Shown piece after piece: positions 53,950 through 61,715 of a DNA stretch of 64,000 nt. Below the pieces are notes generated by a model that had not been told where the DNA came from, searched no databases, and saw only the letters and a list, made by a program, of their open reading frames with translations. How positions within the stretch are numbered: position 1 is the first letter of the stretch; the number at the start of each line of letters is the position of its first letter. The translations under genes and the position numbers were made by a program. Source of the DNA: Flexilinea sp. Lineage in GTDB: Bacteria; Chloroflexota; Anaerolineae; Anaerolineales; Anaerolineaceae. The stretch is taken from positions 1 to 64,000 of the forward strand of contig JAFRIR010000136.1 in the NCBI GenBank assembly GCA_017432685.1. Direction: 5' to 3'.

Positions 53950-54070
53950 AGGAAAGAAGGGGATAAGCTCCAATCTTACCCCCTTACAGCAAAATTTAGT
54001 GATGTTTGACTTTTATTTCAAAAGTCATCGTAATAATCAGCCCTAAAAGTCTCAGTTTTAGGGTTTTTTT
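53950..54070 (+). ncRNA. Candidate small RNA (about 121 nt, two hairpins plus terminator)
   Basis: From the predicted start, three stems follow in order. Hairpin 1: AAGGGGATAAG (53957-53967) with CTTACCCCCTT (53975-53985), one mismatch. Hairpin 2: GACTTTT (54008-54014) with AAAAGTC (54020-54026), extended by GAT/ATC (54001-54003, 54027-54029). The terminator stem is 54041-54063. A 34-codon frame starts at 53942 inside the -10 box, so translation is unlikely. It matches no RNA family I can name. Confidence 0.55.
54041..54070 (+). terminator. Intrinsic terminator of the candidate small RNA
   Basis: CCCTAAAA (54041-54048) and TTTTAGGG (54056-54063) form a perfect 8-bp stem with a 7-nt loop and seven Ts. 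Confidence 0.85.
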
Positions 54071-54150
54071 ATTAGCCCACTCTATCATTTTGCCCTCCTG
54101 ATACCGTATCATCGCCAACAATCCATTTGCCGTCGATGTTTCCGGAATTT

Positions 54151-54166
54151 GGTTAGATATCTAACC
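54151..54166. promoter_or_regulatory. Perfect 16-bp palindrome, possible operator
   Basis: GGTTAGATATCTAACC stands alone in the 54071-54466 gap before the RseP gene. An ATGATCA/TGATCAT repeat (54248-54254, 54263-54269) lies further on, in AT-rich sequence. It resembles a dimeric regulator site. Otherwise the gap shows no gene. Confidence 0.35.
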
Positions 54167-54466
54167 AGAAAAAGGAGATTCTCCCTTTCCCGGTCATATG
54201 TCCAGCCAAAAGAGCAGATTTTACATGGAGATGGTAAAGTCCGAAGGATGATCAAATTACTCTGATCATGATAATTATAATAGTGATTATTTTATAGCAT
54301 GGAAAAGATTAGCGTTTTCTTAATATTGATCGAAAACGCTCAGAATAGAGTAAAATCATAATCGACAGAAATTATAAAATTTCGCACGGGAATGCAGCCG
54401 CCGGTACCGCATAATTGTCCGGCGCAAAAATCCCTGTGCTGCGCTCCTGAAAGGATTTTTGACATT

Positions 54467-55588
54467 ATGCTGATTTTACAGTTCATACTCGCTTTTGGAG
54501 TGATGCTGTTCCTGCATGAGTTCGGGCACTTCATCGTCTCCAAGGCATTCGGAATCGAAGTGGAAGAATTCGGTTTCGGGCTTCCGCCCCGCCTGTGCAA
54601 ACTTTTCACCTGGAAAGGGACTGAATTCACTTTAAACCTGCTCCCTTTCGGCGCTTTTGTCAAACCGAAAGGTGAGTTCGACGATCCCAGTGAGAACAGC
54701 CTGCGTTCTGCTCCCGCCTGGAAACAGATCCTGGTGCTGCTCGCCGGACCCGGGATGAACTTCCTCACCGCTTTGGTTCTTTTCACGATCTGTGTCCATC
54801 AAATCGGTTCACCGGAGCCCTCCATCGTGATCCTTGACAAGGTCGAGCCGGACTCTCCTGCGGAGATCGCCGGCATGCTGCCCGGGGATCAGGTGGTCCA
54901 AATCGGCGATACGGAAATCACCCACTATGACATGGTCTCCTCCACGGTGCAGCAGCATCTGGACGAACCGACGCCTATCCGGGTGATCCGAAACGGTGAG
55001 ACGCTGGAGCTAACGGTTACACCGCTTTCCAACCCGCCGGAGGGGCGCGGGGCGATGGGTGTACTCATCACCTATGCCGTTCGCGATATCGGCCTGCTGG
55101 AAAGCATCAAAGCCGGTTTTGAGGATACTGTCCTGATGACGAAATCTTACCTGACCGGACTTGGGCAGATCATCACCGGCAAGGTGGAAATGGGACTGGA
55201 ATCCATCGTCGGGCCGGTCGGTATGTATTCTTACTTCTCTGAGGCTGCTGAGATCGATGAGGAAAGAGCCGCGGCAGTTCAGGAACATCGCGAAGAACTG
55301 GAAAAAGCCGGCGTCAGCAGCGAGATCCGCACTGCCAGCAACTCCAATTCCGGCTGGGCCTCACGCCTGACTTTTTTTGGCCTCATCTCCGTAGCGCTGG
55401 GTGTCACAAATCTCTTCCCGATTCCCGCACTCGACGGCGGGCGGATCCTCTTCCTGCTGCCGGAGCTGCTCTTCAAAAAGAAAGTTCCGCTCAAAGTGGA
55501 AACAGCCTTCAACGGTGTCTGCATGACCCTGTTGATTGCCCTGATGGCTGTTGTGATGTTCAAAGATGTGTTTATGCTCTCGCGATAA
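54467..55588 (+). CDS. rseP: RseP/Site-2-protease family intramembrane zinc metalloprotease
   Basis: The start at 54467 (MLILQFILAFGVMLFLHEFG) places the HEFGH zinc motif in the first helix, as in the family; an in-frame extension upstream is not needed. The 373-residue protein has GxxxN/PxxG in VLLAGPGMNFLTALVLF, a PDZ domain at about 120-200 (EPDSPAEIAGMLPGDQVVQI) and the second active-site motif FPIPALDGGRI (Asp ligand). It cleaves membrane-bound anti-sigma factors or signal-peptide remnants. The stop is immediately followed by MITE copy A5. Confidence 0.9.
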   Translation: MLILQFILAFGVMLFLHEFGHFIVSKAFGIEVEEFGFGLPPRLCKLFTWKGTEFTLNLLPFGAFVKPKGEFDDPSENSLRSAPAWKQILVLLAGPGMNFLTALVLFTICVHQIGSPEPSIVILDKVEPDSPAEIAGMLPGDQVVQIGDTEITHYDMVSSTVQQHLDEPTPIRVIRNGETLELTVTPLSNPPEGRGAMGVLITYAVRDIGLLESIKAGFEDTVLMTKSYLTGLGQIITGKVEMGLESIVGPVGMYSYFSEAAEIDEERAAAVQEHREELEKAGVSSEIRTASNSNSGWASRLTFFGLISVALGVTNLFPIPALDGGRILFLLPELLFKKKVPLKVETAFNGVCMTLLIALMAVVMFKDVFMLSR

Positions 55589-55810
55589 TAGCGCCTCTAA
55601 AAACTATTAGGCGGGGGTATGGGGCTGCATAGTATAGCCTGCTCCGTAAGGTACGGGCTGACGCCCGATTTATATTCGGAGCAGGAGCTTCGCCCCACGG
55701 AGACCATGGCGCGGGGAAGTTTTTTTTCGAGGTAGGAAATGGTGAATCCCGCGCCATAAAGAATAAACTGTGAATGAGGTCAAAATTTCAAGGGTTTTTT
55801 AGAGGTTCCC
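55589..55810 (+). mobile_element. MITE-like element, copy A5 (222 bp, full form)
   Basis: Left end TAGCGCCTCTAAAAA, right end TTTTTAGAGGTTCCC. It starts on the base after the rseP stop; flanks ATAA / GTAA match at three of four positions. It has both hairpin cassettes (CCTGCTCCG/CGGAGCAGG and ATGGCGCGGG/CCCGCGCCAT) and is nearly identical to A1 in the middle. It provides the leader of the HEAT-repeat gene. Confidence 0.8.
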
Positions 55811-55846
55811 GTAATTTTGATATGAAGAAATATGGAGACTGTTGGA

Positions 55847-57202
55847 ATGGCTCAGAAAAGCAAACGTACAAATTTTGACAACGTTTTGCAGATGGTTCGG
55901 GAAGCCCCGGAATCTGTTTTTGCCCGTTATGCCCGGATGCTTTCGGGATTGCCTGCTGAAAAAATTGCAAAGCTGCGTTCTGTGCTGTCAGAAATGACTG
56001 CCGAACGCAGGTCCGCCTTTTACAATGCCATGGAAGACATGGGCACGGAATTCTTTGAATATGATTTTGCACCGATTGCTGTCATGGGCATGGAAGACCC
56101 CGAAGGCGCGATCCGTGCGATTTCGATTTCCACGCTCGGGCTGGAGGAATCCCCGGAGATCGGTGCAAAGATCCTGGATGCTGCAGAAAATGACCCGGAC
56201 GAGCAGGCGCAGGCCGCTGCGGTCAGCGTTTTAGGCCAATATATGTTTGATGATGTGATCGAAGAGCCGATCCCGGTTTCCCCGAAAAAGCTGCATTCCG
56301 TTCTGGAAAAGCTGATCGAGCATAAAAATCCCCTGATTCGTCGGGCTGCCGTGATCTCTTATGCGATTTCCGAAACGGATCGCGTCAATGAAATTATTGC
56401 CGGGTACCTTGCCGGAAATGAACGCGAAGAACTTGTGACTGCTCTCCGGGCTATCCGTATTTCTCTGAATGAAGACAAGGGAAAGTCGGTGCTGGAGCTG
56501 ATCAATCATGAGGATGAAGAGGTTGTCACAGAAGCTGTCCGGGCTGCCGGTGCGCTGCAGCTGCGTGAGTCCTTGCCTGTTTTATACGAAATCATTTCCC
56601 GTTTTGACCGCATCTCTCCGGATTTACTTCTCGCAGCTGCAGACGCTGTTGCGGAGATCGGTGATGAAAGCTCAATCGATGTCCTTGAAACGCTGGGGGA
56701 GGCCGTAGTCGACATGGATGAGGAGATCACGGAATCCATTGATGACTGTATTGATACGCTTAACATGACGGTAAACATGGATTTTGACTTCGACGAGGAC
56801 GAAAAGCAGACATCCCACCGGAAAAAGGTCATGCTGGACGATGCTATTGAATTGGCAAAAGACCGCTGTCTGAGCATCCTGGAGGAAAAGATCCCGCATG
56901 ACCTGGAAGATGATGAAGCTCTGGATTTCGATGAGGATGACGATGAGGACTGTGACTGTGGCGAACATCACCATCACCACCATCATCATGAGCACGATCA
57001 TGACAACCCGCTGAAGGGGTTGGACCCTTCCCGTTTCCGTATTCTGGATGACCTGGAATCTTATGAGTCGGCTGCCCGGCATGATGCGGATGAGGAGGAC
57101 CTTTGGGCTGAGTTCGAGGACATGGCGGAAGAGGATCTGGATGCCGATTCGCTTCAGGATTTTATCAACAAGCTGGAAGCGAGAAAAAAAGGAAAAAAGT
57201 AA
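55847..57202 (+). CDS. HEAT-repeat protein with an internal poly-His cluster
   Basis: The ATG at 55847 has GGAG nine bases upstream; ATG 55832 is an alternative. The 451-residue protein is a series of paired helices from about 70 to 310 (IAVMGMEDPEGAIRAISIST, LIEHKNPLIRRAAVISYAIS, LINHEDEEVVTEAVRAAGAL), typical HEAT/PBS-lyase repeats. A very acidic stretch with DCDCGEHHHHHHHHEHDHD near 385 could bind Ni, Zn or Cu. It probably serves as a protein-protein scaffold; metal storage or delivery is possible. Confidence 0.75.
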   Translation: MAQKSKRTNFDNVLQMVREAPESVFARYARMLSGLPAEKIAKLRSVLSEMTAERRSAFYNAMEDMGTEFFEYDFAPIAVMGMEDPEGAIRAISISTLGLEESPEIGAKILDAAENDPDEQAQAAAVSVLGQYMFDDVIEEPIPVSPKKLHSVLEKLIEHKNPLIRRAAVISYAISETDRVNEIIAGYLAGNEREELVTALRAIRISLNEDKGKSVLELINHEDEEVVTEAVRAAGALQLRESLPVLYEIISRFDRISPDLLLAAADAVAEIGDESSIDVLETLGEAVVDMDEEITESIDDCIDTLNMTVNMDFDFDEDEKQTSHRKKVMLDDAIELAKDRCLSILEEKIPHDLEDDEALDFDEDDDEDCDCGEHHHHHHHHEHDHDNPLKGLDPSRFRILDDLESYESAARHDADEEDLWAEFEDMAEEDLDADSLQDFINKLEARKKGKK

Positions 57203-57205
57203 ATA

Positions 57206-57271
57206 AGTACAGGGAGGCTGCTCTGCTGATACAGCGAAGCCTGCACAGCCGGGTAGTTTCCTGTAATGCGT
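57206..57271 (+). repeat. Structured repeat family C, copy 2
   Basis: AGTACAGGGAGGCTGCTCTG, core ACAGCGAAGCCTGCACAGCC, then TTTCCTGTAATGCGT. It matches copy 1 at 46816-46890 in order and the tandem pair at 62590-62893 in the core. It is 19 bp before the PHP gene. Confidence 0.55.
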
Positions 57272-57290
57272 GTAGTTAAACGTTTTAAGA

Positions 57291-57968
57291 ATGGTCAAAG
57301 TCGATTTTCACGTGCACAGTATCGCCTCAAAAGACTCTCTTTCGAAGGGTGAAAAGCTCGTTGCCCGGGCAAGAGAGCTCGGGCTGGGAAAGCTGATCCT
57401 GACGGACCACAACACGATCGGGGGAGCGCTGGAACTGCAGGAACGATATCCGGACTTTGTCATCGTTGGTGAGGAGATCCTCACGACAAAGGGAGAGATC
57501 CTGGCCGTCTTTGTCAAGGAAGAACTGCCCAAAGGGATCGAGCCGTTGGAGGCATTCAAGCGGCTCAAAGACCAGGGAGCCTTTATTTCGCTTTCTCATC
57601 CTTATGCGCATATGCGGCATGGCTGGACGGAAGCTGAGATGGAGGAATATCTGCCCTGGCTGGATGCAATTGAGATCGCCAATGCCCGGAATCTGCCGGA
57701 AATGAACCGCTCGGCAGCGCATTTTGCCGCGGATCATGGACTGTACGGTACAGCCGGTTCGGATGCACACGGGGTGCCGGAACTTGGTGCGATGGGGCTT
57801 GAACTGCCGGATTTTCAAAACGCCGAAGAGCTGAGAGAAGCTGTTCGGTTCGCAAAGGTTTTCGGGAAGGTATCTTCGCCCTTTGTACGTTTCTATTCCC
57901 GCAGCGCTGTCTTTTTGAAGGCGCTGGACCGAAGGCTTCACATTATGGGAACCTCTAAAAAGTCCTGA
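57291..57968 (+). CDS. PHP-domain metal-dependent phosphoesterase (3' end replaced by a MITE)
   Basis: A 225-residue PHP protein with the metal-binding series HVHS (residues 7-10), LTDHNT (His), EEIL (Glu), SLSHPYAHMRH and GSDAHGVPEL. It probably hydrolyses a nucleotide or sugar phosphate. The last codons, GTSKKS-stop, lie in the left end of MITE copy A6 (GGGAACCTCTAAAAA reads GTSKK), so the native C terminus was cut off by the insertion. All catalytic ligands precede the junction, so activity may be kept. The ATG at 57291 has no good ribosome-binding site. Confidence 0.85.
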   Translation: MVKVDFHVHSIASKDSLSKGEKLVARARELGLGKLILTDHNTIGGALELQERYPDFVIVGEEILTTKGEILAVFVKEELPKGIEPLEAFKRLKDQGAFISLSHPYAHMRHGWTEAEMEEYLPWLDAIEIANARNLPEMNRSAAHFAADHGLYGTAGSDAHGVPELGAMGLELPDFQNAEELREAVRFAKVFGKVSSPFVRFYSRSAVFLKALDRRLHIMGTSKKS

Positions 57969-58169
57969 GCGGGGGTATGGGGGCTGCATAGTATAGCCTG
58001 CTCCGTAAGGTACGGGCTGTCGCCCGGTTTATATGCGGAGCAGGAGCTTCGCCCCACTCAAACCATGGCGCGGGAAGGTTATTTCCCGAGTAAAAATCAG
58101 TCAGAATCCCGCGCCATAACGAATGAACTGTGAATGAGAATATAATTTTAGGGGTTTTTAGAGTTTCCC
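57947..58169 (+). mobile_element. MITE-like element, copy A6 (223 bp, inside the 3' end of the PHP gene)
   Basis: Left end GGGAACCTCTAAAAA (57947-57961), right end TTTTTAGAGTTTCCC (58155-58169), flanks TTAT / TTAA. The interior is full length with CCTGCTCCG/CGGAGCAGG-type and ATGGCGCGGG/CCCGCGCCAT stems. The TGA at 57966-57968 is the stop codon of the PHP gene. Confidence 0.82.
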
Positions 58170-58207
58170 TTAAATTCTATTGAAAACGCTGCCGGCGGTG
58201 ATGTAAA

Positions 58208-58915
58208 ATGCGTGAACTGTTCCGTTTTCTCCTTGACTATCAGCTCTGGATCTATGCCATCCTGGGTGTTCTGGCGCTGGTTTACCTCATCCGTGTCATC
58301 AGCGCCTGGCGGGAGCGCTATACGACCATCTTCGGCCTGGAACGTGACGATGCACAACGGCGTTTGAATTCAAGTTTGGCGATCTTTGTACTGCTTGTAC
58401 TGCTCATTGCAGCAGAGTTTGTTTTGGTGACTTTTGTGATCCCGGAATGGCCGCTGGTGATGATGACGCCTTCTCCGACTCCTGTTGTTGACGAGGTTCA
58501 GCCGATGATCACCCGTCCCGCGGAGGAGGGTGGTCTGGTGATTCTTTCTACGCCGGAAGGCGCTGAAAGCAGCGGGACGGTTTCCCGGCTTTCTTCCGGG
58601 TGCATTCCGAACCAGTTGGAATGGCTCTCTCCCCGTTCCGGTGATGTGATCGAAGGCAGTTACACGCTGGAGGCTACCGTGAATGTGAAGGATATGGCGT
58701 TTTATAACTGGGCTTTTGCGTCAGTCGACGATCAGGACTCCTGGCAGACGCTTTCGGCAGGGAATCTGCCCCTGATCGAAGGAGAACTGGGCTTGTGGGC
58801 AACCTCTCAGGTTGCCAACGGTGACTACGTGCTCCGTCTCACAGTCTATGACCTCAACAATCAGGAACTCCCATCCTGTGATGTTTATATCCGCGTCCTG
58901 AATGATGTGGATTAA
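58208..58915 (+). CDS. Two-helix membrane protein with Ig-like ectodomain
   Basis: A 235-residue protein with two helices (LWIYAILGVLALVYLIRVIS and LAIFVLLVLLIAAEFVLVTF) and a short cytoplasmic loop between them (TTIFGLERDDAQRRL). A Thr/Pro-rich linker (MMTPSPTPVVDE) leads to an Ig/fibronectin-like ectodomain (EWLSPRSGDVIEGSYTLEAT, NGDYVLRLTVYDLNNQELPS). The role is unknown. GGCGGTGATGTAAA lies before the ATG. Confidence 0.65.
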   Translation: MRELFRFLLDYQLWIYAILGVLALVYLIRVISAWRERYTTIFGLERDDAQRRLNSSLAIFVLLVLLIAAEFVLVTFVIPEWPLVMMTPSPTPVVDEVQPMITRPAEEGGLVILSTPEGAESSGTVSRLSSGCIPNQLEWLSPRSGDVIEGSYTLEATVNVKDMAFYNWAFASVDDQDSWQTLSAGNLPLIEGELGLWATSQVANGDYVLRLTVYDLNNQELPSCDVYIRVLNDVD

Positions 58916-58917
58916 TT

Positions 58918-59043
58918 AGGTGGTAGGTATTAGGTGGTAGGTGGTAGACTTTAGACCTTAGATCACTTAGACTTTAGACTTTAGCTTTCAACCTCAGCCA
59001 TTTACTCTTAATTCCTTACTCCTTTTTCCTTACTCTTTACTCT
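58918..59043. repeat. Degenerate tandem repeats, locus 7 (three word types in series)
   Basis: GGTGGTAGGTATTAGGTGGT words, then TTAGACTTTAGACCTTAG words, then TTCCTTACTC / CTTTACTCTTTACC words fill the gap between two convergent genes. Each stretch has period 6-8 bp. This is the longest locus of the set. Confidence 0.7.
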
Positions 59044-61533
59044 TTACCGAAACATTTCCACAGGGAATCGTTTCGCAACATTGGAATCGAGGATCTGGCG
59101 GATGATGCGGGAGGCGGAGCGCTCCAGATCCTGACGGGAAAGTCTTCTTGTCAGGATAGCTTTCCATATTGCGAAGCGGTATTTGGAACCGCCCGGCATG
59201 ATCAGGTCGTTCCCGCTGGGGAAGGTCTGCCCGTCATCGGCTTTGTCGTCGCCGGTGGAGTGCCAATCCGTCATGACGATTCCGTCAAACCCCCACTCAC
59301 AGCGCAGAATGGCCGTCAGCAAATCATAATTGTTCGGCGCATAGATCCCGTTTACTTTGTTATAGCTGGACATCACCGCCCGGGGACGAGCCTCGCGTAT
59401 GCATATCTCGAACCCTTTCAGATAGATTTCCCGCAGTGCCCGTTCGCTCAGGATGCTGTCGGAATAATTGCGGTTATCCTCCTGGTTGTTGCAGGCGAAA
59501 TGTTTGACGGTGGCATAGGTTCCTTCATGGGACTGAACCCCTTTGACAACTGCGGCAGCGATCTTCCCGCTCAGCAGTGGATCCTCGCTGTAATATTCGA
59601 AATTCCGTCCGCACAGCGGGTTGCGGTGGATGTTCAGCGCCGGCGCCAGCCAATAGGTGACGTTGAATTCATCCATTTCCACGGCGATCGCCTCGCCGAC
59701 CCGGCTGCACAGTTCTGTGTTCCAGGTCTGTGCCATGCTGGTGCCAACGGGAAAAGCGGTGCAGAATTGATAGCCGATCTTTTCCCGCTCCGGGTCTGCC
59801 ATGATGATGCGTTTGATCCAGCCGGGAAAATATTTCATGAAGCCCATCAGGTAATCCGCCATGCGGACCAGCCCCCATTTAAAAGCGGAGCGCCGCATCA
59901 GCCGCAGTCCGGCAGGCCCGTCGGAAAGGTTGACATTGACCAGTCCCTTGTGGAAGAGCCGGTCTGTGGTTCGTCCTACGGTGCCCGGCGCCAGGATCTT
60001 GACCCCGGAAAACATGCCGATGAATCCGTAGCCGACGCATAATTCGATCAGGTCCTTGAGGCTCAGCTTCCGGAGGATCGCCTGAACATCCTCATCCTGC
60101 ACGGGCTGAGGTTGCGTATAGTCTGAGCGAACGGTATCAAAGGCGTCCGGGGAGATCACCAAATGCAGTGCATCCGGCAGTTCTTCGCGTGGTTGTTTCT
60201 CCGCGTGCAGTTCTTCGAAAGCGACAAGCGGTGTACAGCGGTTTTCCCCCTGCCAGATGGTCACATCCCTGGTCAGTGTGAGTACGGCCGCGGGTACGGT
60301 ACGGTCGGAGGCATTACCGACCCGGAGGACATAGTCCCCTTTTTCGAGTAGCTTCACGGCTGCAGCTGCGTCGTATGCGGCGCAGTCTCTCAGGTCGAAG
60401 TGAAGGTCCAGCGTTTCTCTGTCGCCCGGGGCCAGCAGCGGCGTTTTTTCAAAAGCTGTCAGCATCTGGTATTCCCGGTCAAACTTTCCCGCCGGGCAGG
60501 AGAGATAAAGCTGAACGACTTCCTTCCCCGCGTAACTGCCGGTGTTTTGTACGGAAACGGAAACATGGACCAGCGACTTTTCATTCCGGACCTTTTCTGT
60601 ACGGATCTCAAAGCTGCTGTAGCTCATCCCATATCCGAAGGCGTAGCGCGGTTTTACACGGAAGCTGTCGAAGTAGCGGTAACCGACGTAGATCCCCTCA
60701 TGGTAGTATTCGTGCTCCATATCCCCGTTCAGGTAGCTGAATTCATCGCCGAAGGGAATATCAGTGTAAGAACGTGCCCAGCTGTCGGTCAGCTTGCCGC
60801 TGGGATTCACTTTCCCGGTGAGGATATCCGCCAGGGCATTGCCGCCTTCCTCTCCCTGCTGGCAGAAGAAAATCAGCGCGGAGAGTGGAATGCTATCCAG
60901 CGGTGTCAGGTCCATGGAGGAACCGCTGTTGATGACCAGGATAGTTTTAGAATAATGGGATGCGAGGAAACGCAGGCTTTCCGCCTCTTTTGGATAAAGG
61001 TCAAAGTCACCGGATTCCAGCTTTTTGTCGCCGCTTTCCCCGGCCTGGCGGGCGATGACGTAAAGCGCCGTGTCGGTATCGCTGAGTTGTACGTCCGCTT
61101 CCGTGATCTCACGTCCCAGCGGAAAGATGAAGGGCATGTTGGTGACATCCATCAGGGAGTGAAGGCTCCCGGATCGTTTCACGGCCTCGATGCAGTCTTT
61201 GTCGTGCGCTTCGAGTGCGGCTGCCAGCTCCTGCTTGTATTCATCCAGCCAGTCCTGACTGGTGATGATGAATCCGGCGTTTGTGAGTCCTTCAGCGATG
61301 CTGACGGAATAACGTTCGTTGACTTCGCCGGAACCGGTTCCGCCTTTGATGGTGGAGATGGCGCCGGAGCCGTAGAGGGCGATCTTTCCGGGTTTCAGGG
61401 GCAGGGCGCCGTTGTTTTCCAGCAGCACGATGCTTTCTCCGGCGGCTTCCCGGGCGAGCTCCCGGTGGGCTGCTTCCCGCGGACTGACCGTCTCGTCTGC
61501 CTGTGTTCCGGCTACATATCTGACTTTTTTCAC
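59044..61533 (-). CDS. Glycoside hydrolase family 3 beta-glucosidase with permuted domain order
   Basis: GTG 61533 (VKKVRYVAGTQADETVSPRE) is preceded by GGAGGG, giving 829 residues. The order is inverted relative to common GH3 enzymes. First is the alpha/beta sandwich (KIALYGSGAISTIKGGTGSG, FFCQQGEEGGNALADILTG), then a fibronectin-III part (YAFGYGMSYSSFEI, VQNTGSYAGKEVVQLYLSCP). The catalytic TIM barrel is last (VNLSDGPAGLRLM, TVKHFACNNQEDNRN, nucleophile Asp in GFDGIVMTDWHS). There is no signal peptide. It probably removes beta-linked glucose or xylose from imported oligosaccharides. Confidence 0.88.
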   Translation of the reverse strand: MKKVRYVAGTQADETVSPREAAHRELAREAAGESIVLLENNGALPLKPGKIALYGSGAISTIKGGTGSGEVNERYSVSIAEGLTNAGFIITSQDWLDEYKQELAAALEAHDKDCIEAVKRSGSLHSLMDVTNMPFIFPLGREITEADVQLSDTDTALYVIARQAGESGDKKLESGDFDLYPKEAESLRFLASHYSKTILVINSGSSMDLTPLDSIPLSALIFFCQQGEEGGNALADILTGKVNPSGKLTDSWARSYTDIPFGDEFSYLNGDMEHEYYHEGIYVGYRYFDSFRVKPRYAFGYGMSYSSFEIRTEKVRNEKSLVHVSVSVQNTGSYAGKEVVQLYLSCPAGKFDREYQMLTAFEKTPLLAPGDRETLDLHFDLRDCAAYDAAAAVKLLEKGDYVLRVGNASDRTVPAAVLTLTRDVTIWQGENRCTPLVAFEELHAEKQPREELPDALHLVISPDAFDTVRSDYTQPQPVQDEDVQAILRKLSLKDLIELCVGYGFIGMFSGVKILAPGTVGRTTDRLFHKGLVNVNLSDGPAGLRLMRRSAFKWGLVRMADYLMGFMKYFPGWIKRIIMADPEREKIGYQFCTAFPVGTSMAQTWNTELCSRVGEAIAVEMDEFNVTYWLAPALNIHRNPLCGRNFEYYSEDPLLSGKIAAAVVKGVQSHEGTYATVKHFACNNQEDNRNYSDSILSERALREIYLKGFEICIREARPRAVMSSYNKVNGIYAPNNYDLLTAILRCEWGFDGIVMTDWHSTGDDKADDGQTFPSGNDLIMPGGSKYRFAIWKAILTRRLSRQDLERSASRIIRQILDSNVAKRFPVEMFR

Positions 61534-61647
61534 GTTTGTCCCTCCAAATGTACAATTATACATCGAAAAAGAGAGAATAAAAAAAGAGGGAACCATCCCC
61601 CTTTTTTAATGTAAGGATGCCCCTTTTGCAGAGGCATCTACATACCA

Positions 61648-61713
61648 AAGTCTAAGGTCTAAGGTCTAAGGTCTAACGTCTAACGTCTAGCCCCTGGACC
61701 CTAACCCCTAAAA
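61648..61713. repeat. Degenerate tandem repeat, locus 8 (GTCTAAGGTCTAACGTCTAA type)
   Basis: Six or more GTCTAAG/GTCTAAC units are followed by CCTGGACCCTAACCCCTAA words, between the truncated surface gene and the GH3 start. The 61534-61647 leader in front of it shows nothing else. Confidence 0.7.
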
Positions 61714-61715
61714 CC

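Noticed and set aside
53942..54046. 34-codon frame within the candidate small RNA
   Set aside because: Its ATG overlaps the -10 box, there is no ribosome-binding site and the sequence is better explained by the three stems; ribosome profiling could revise this.
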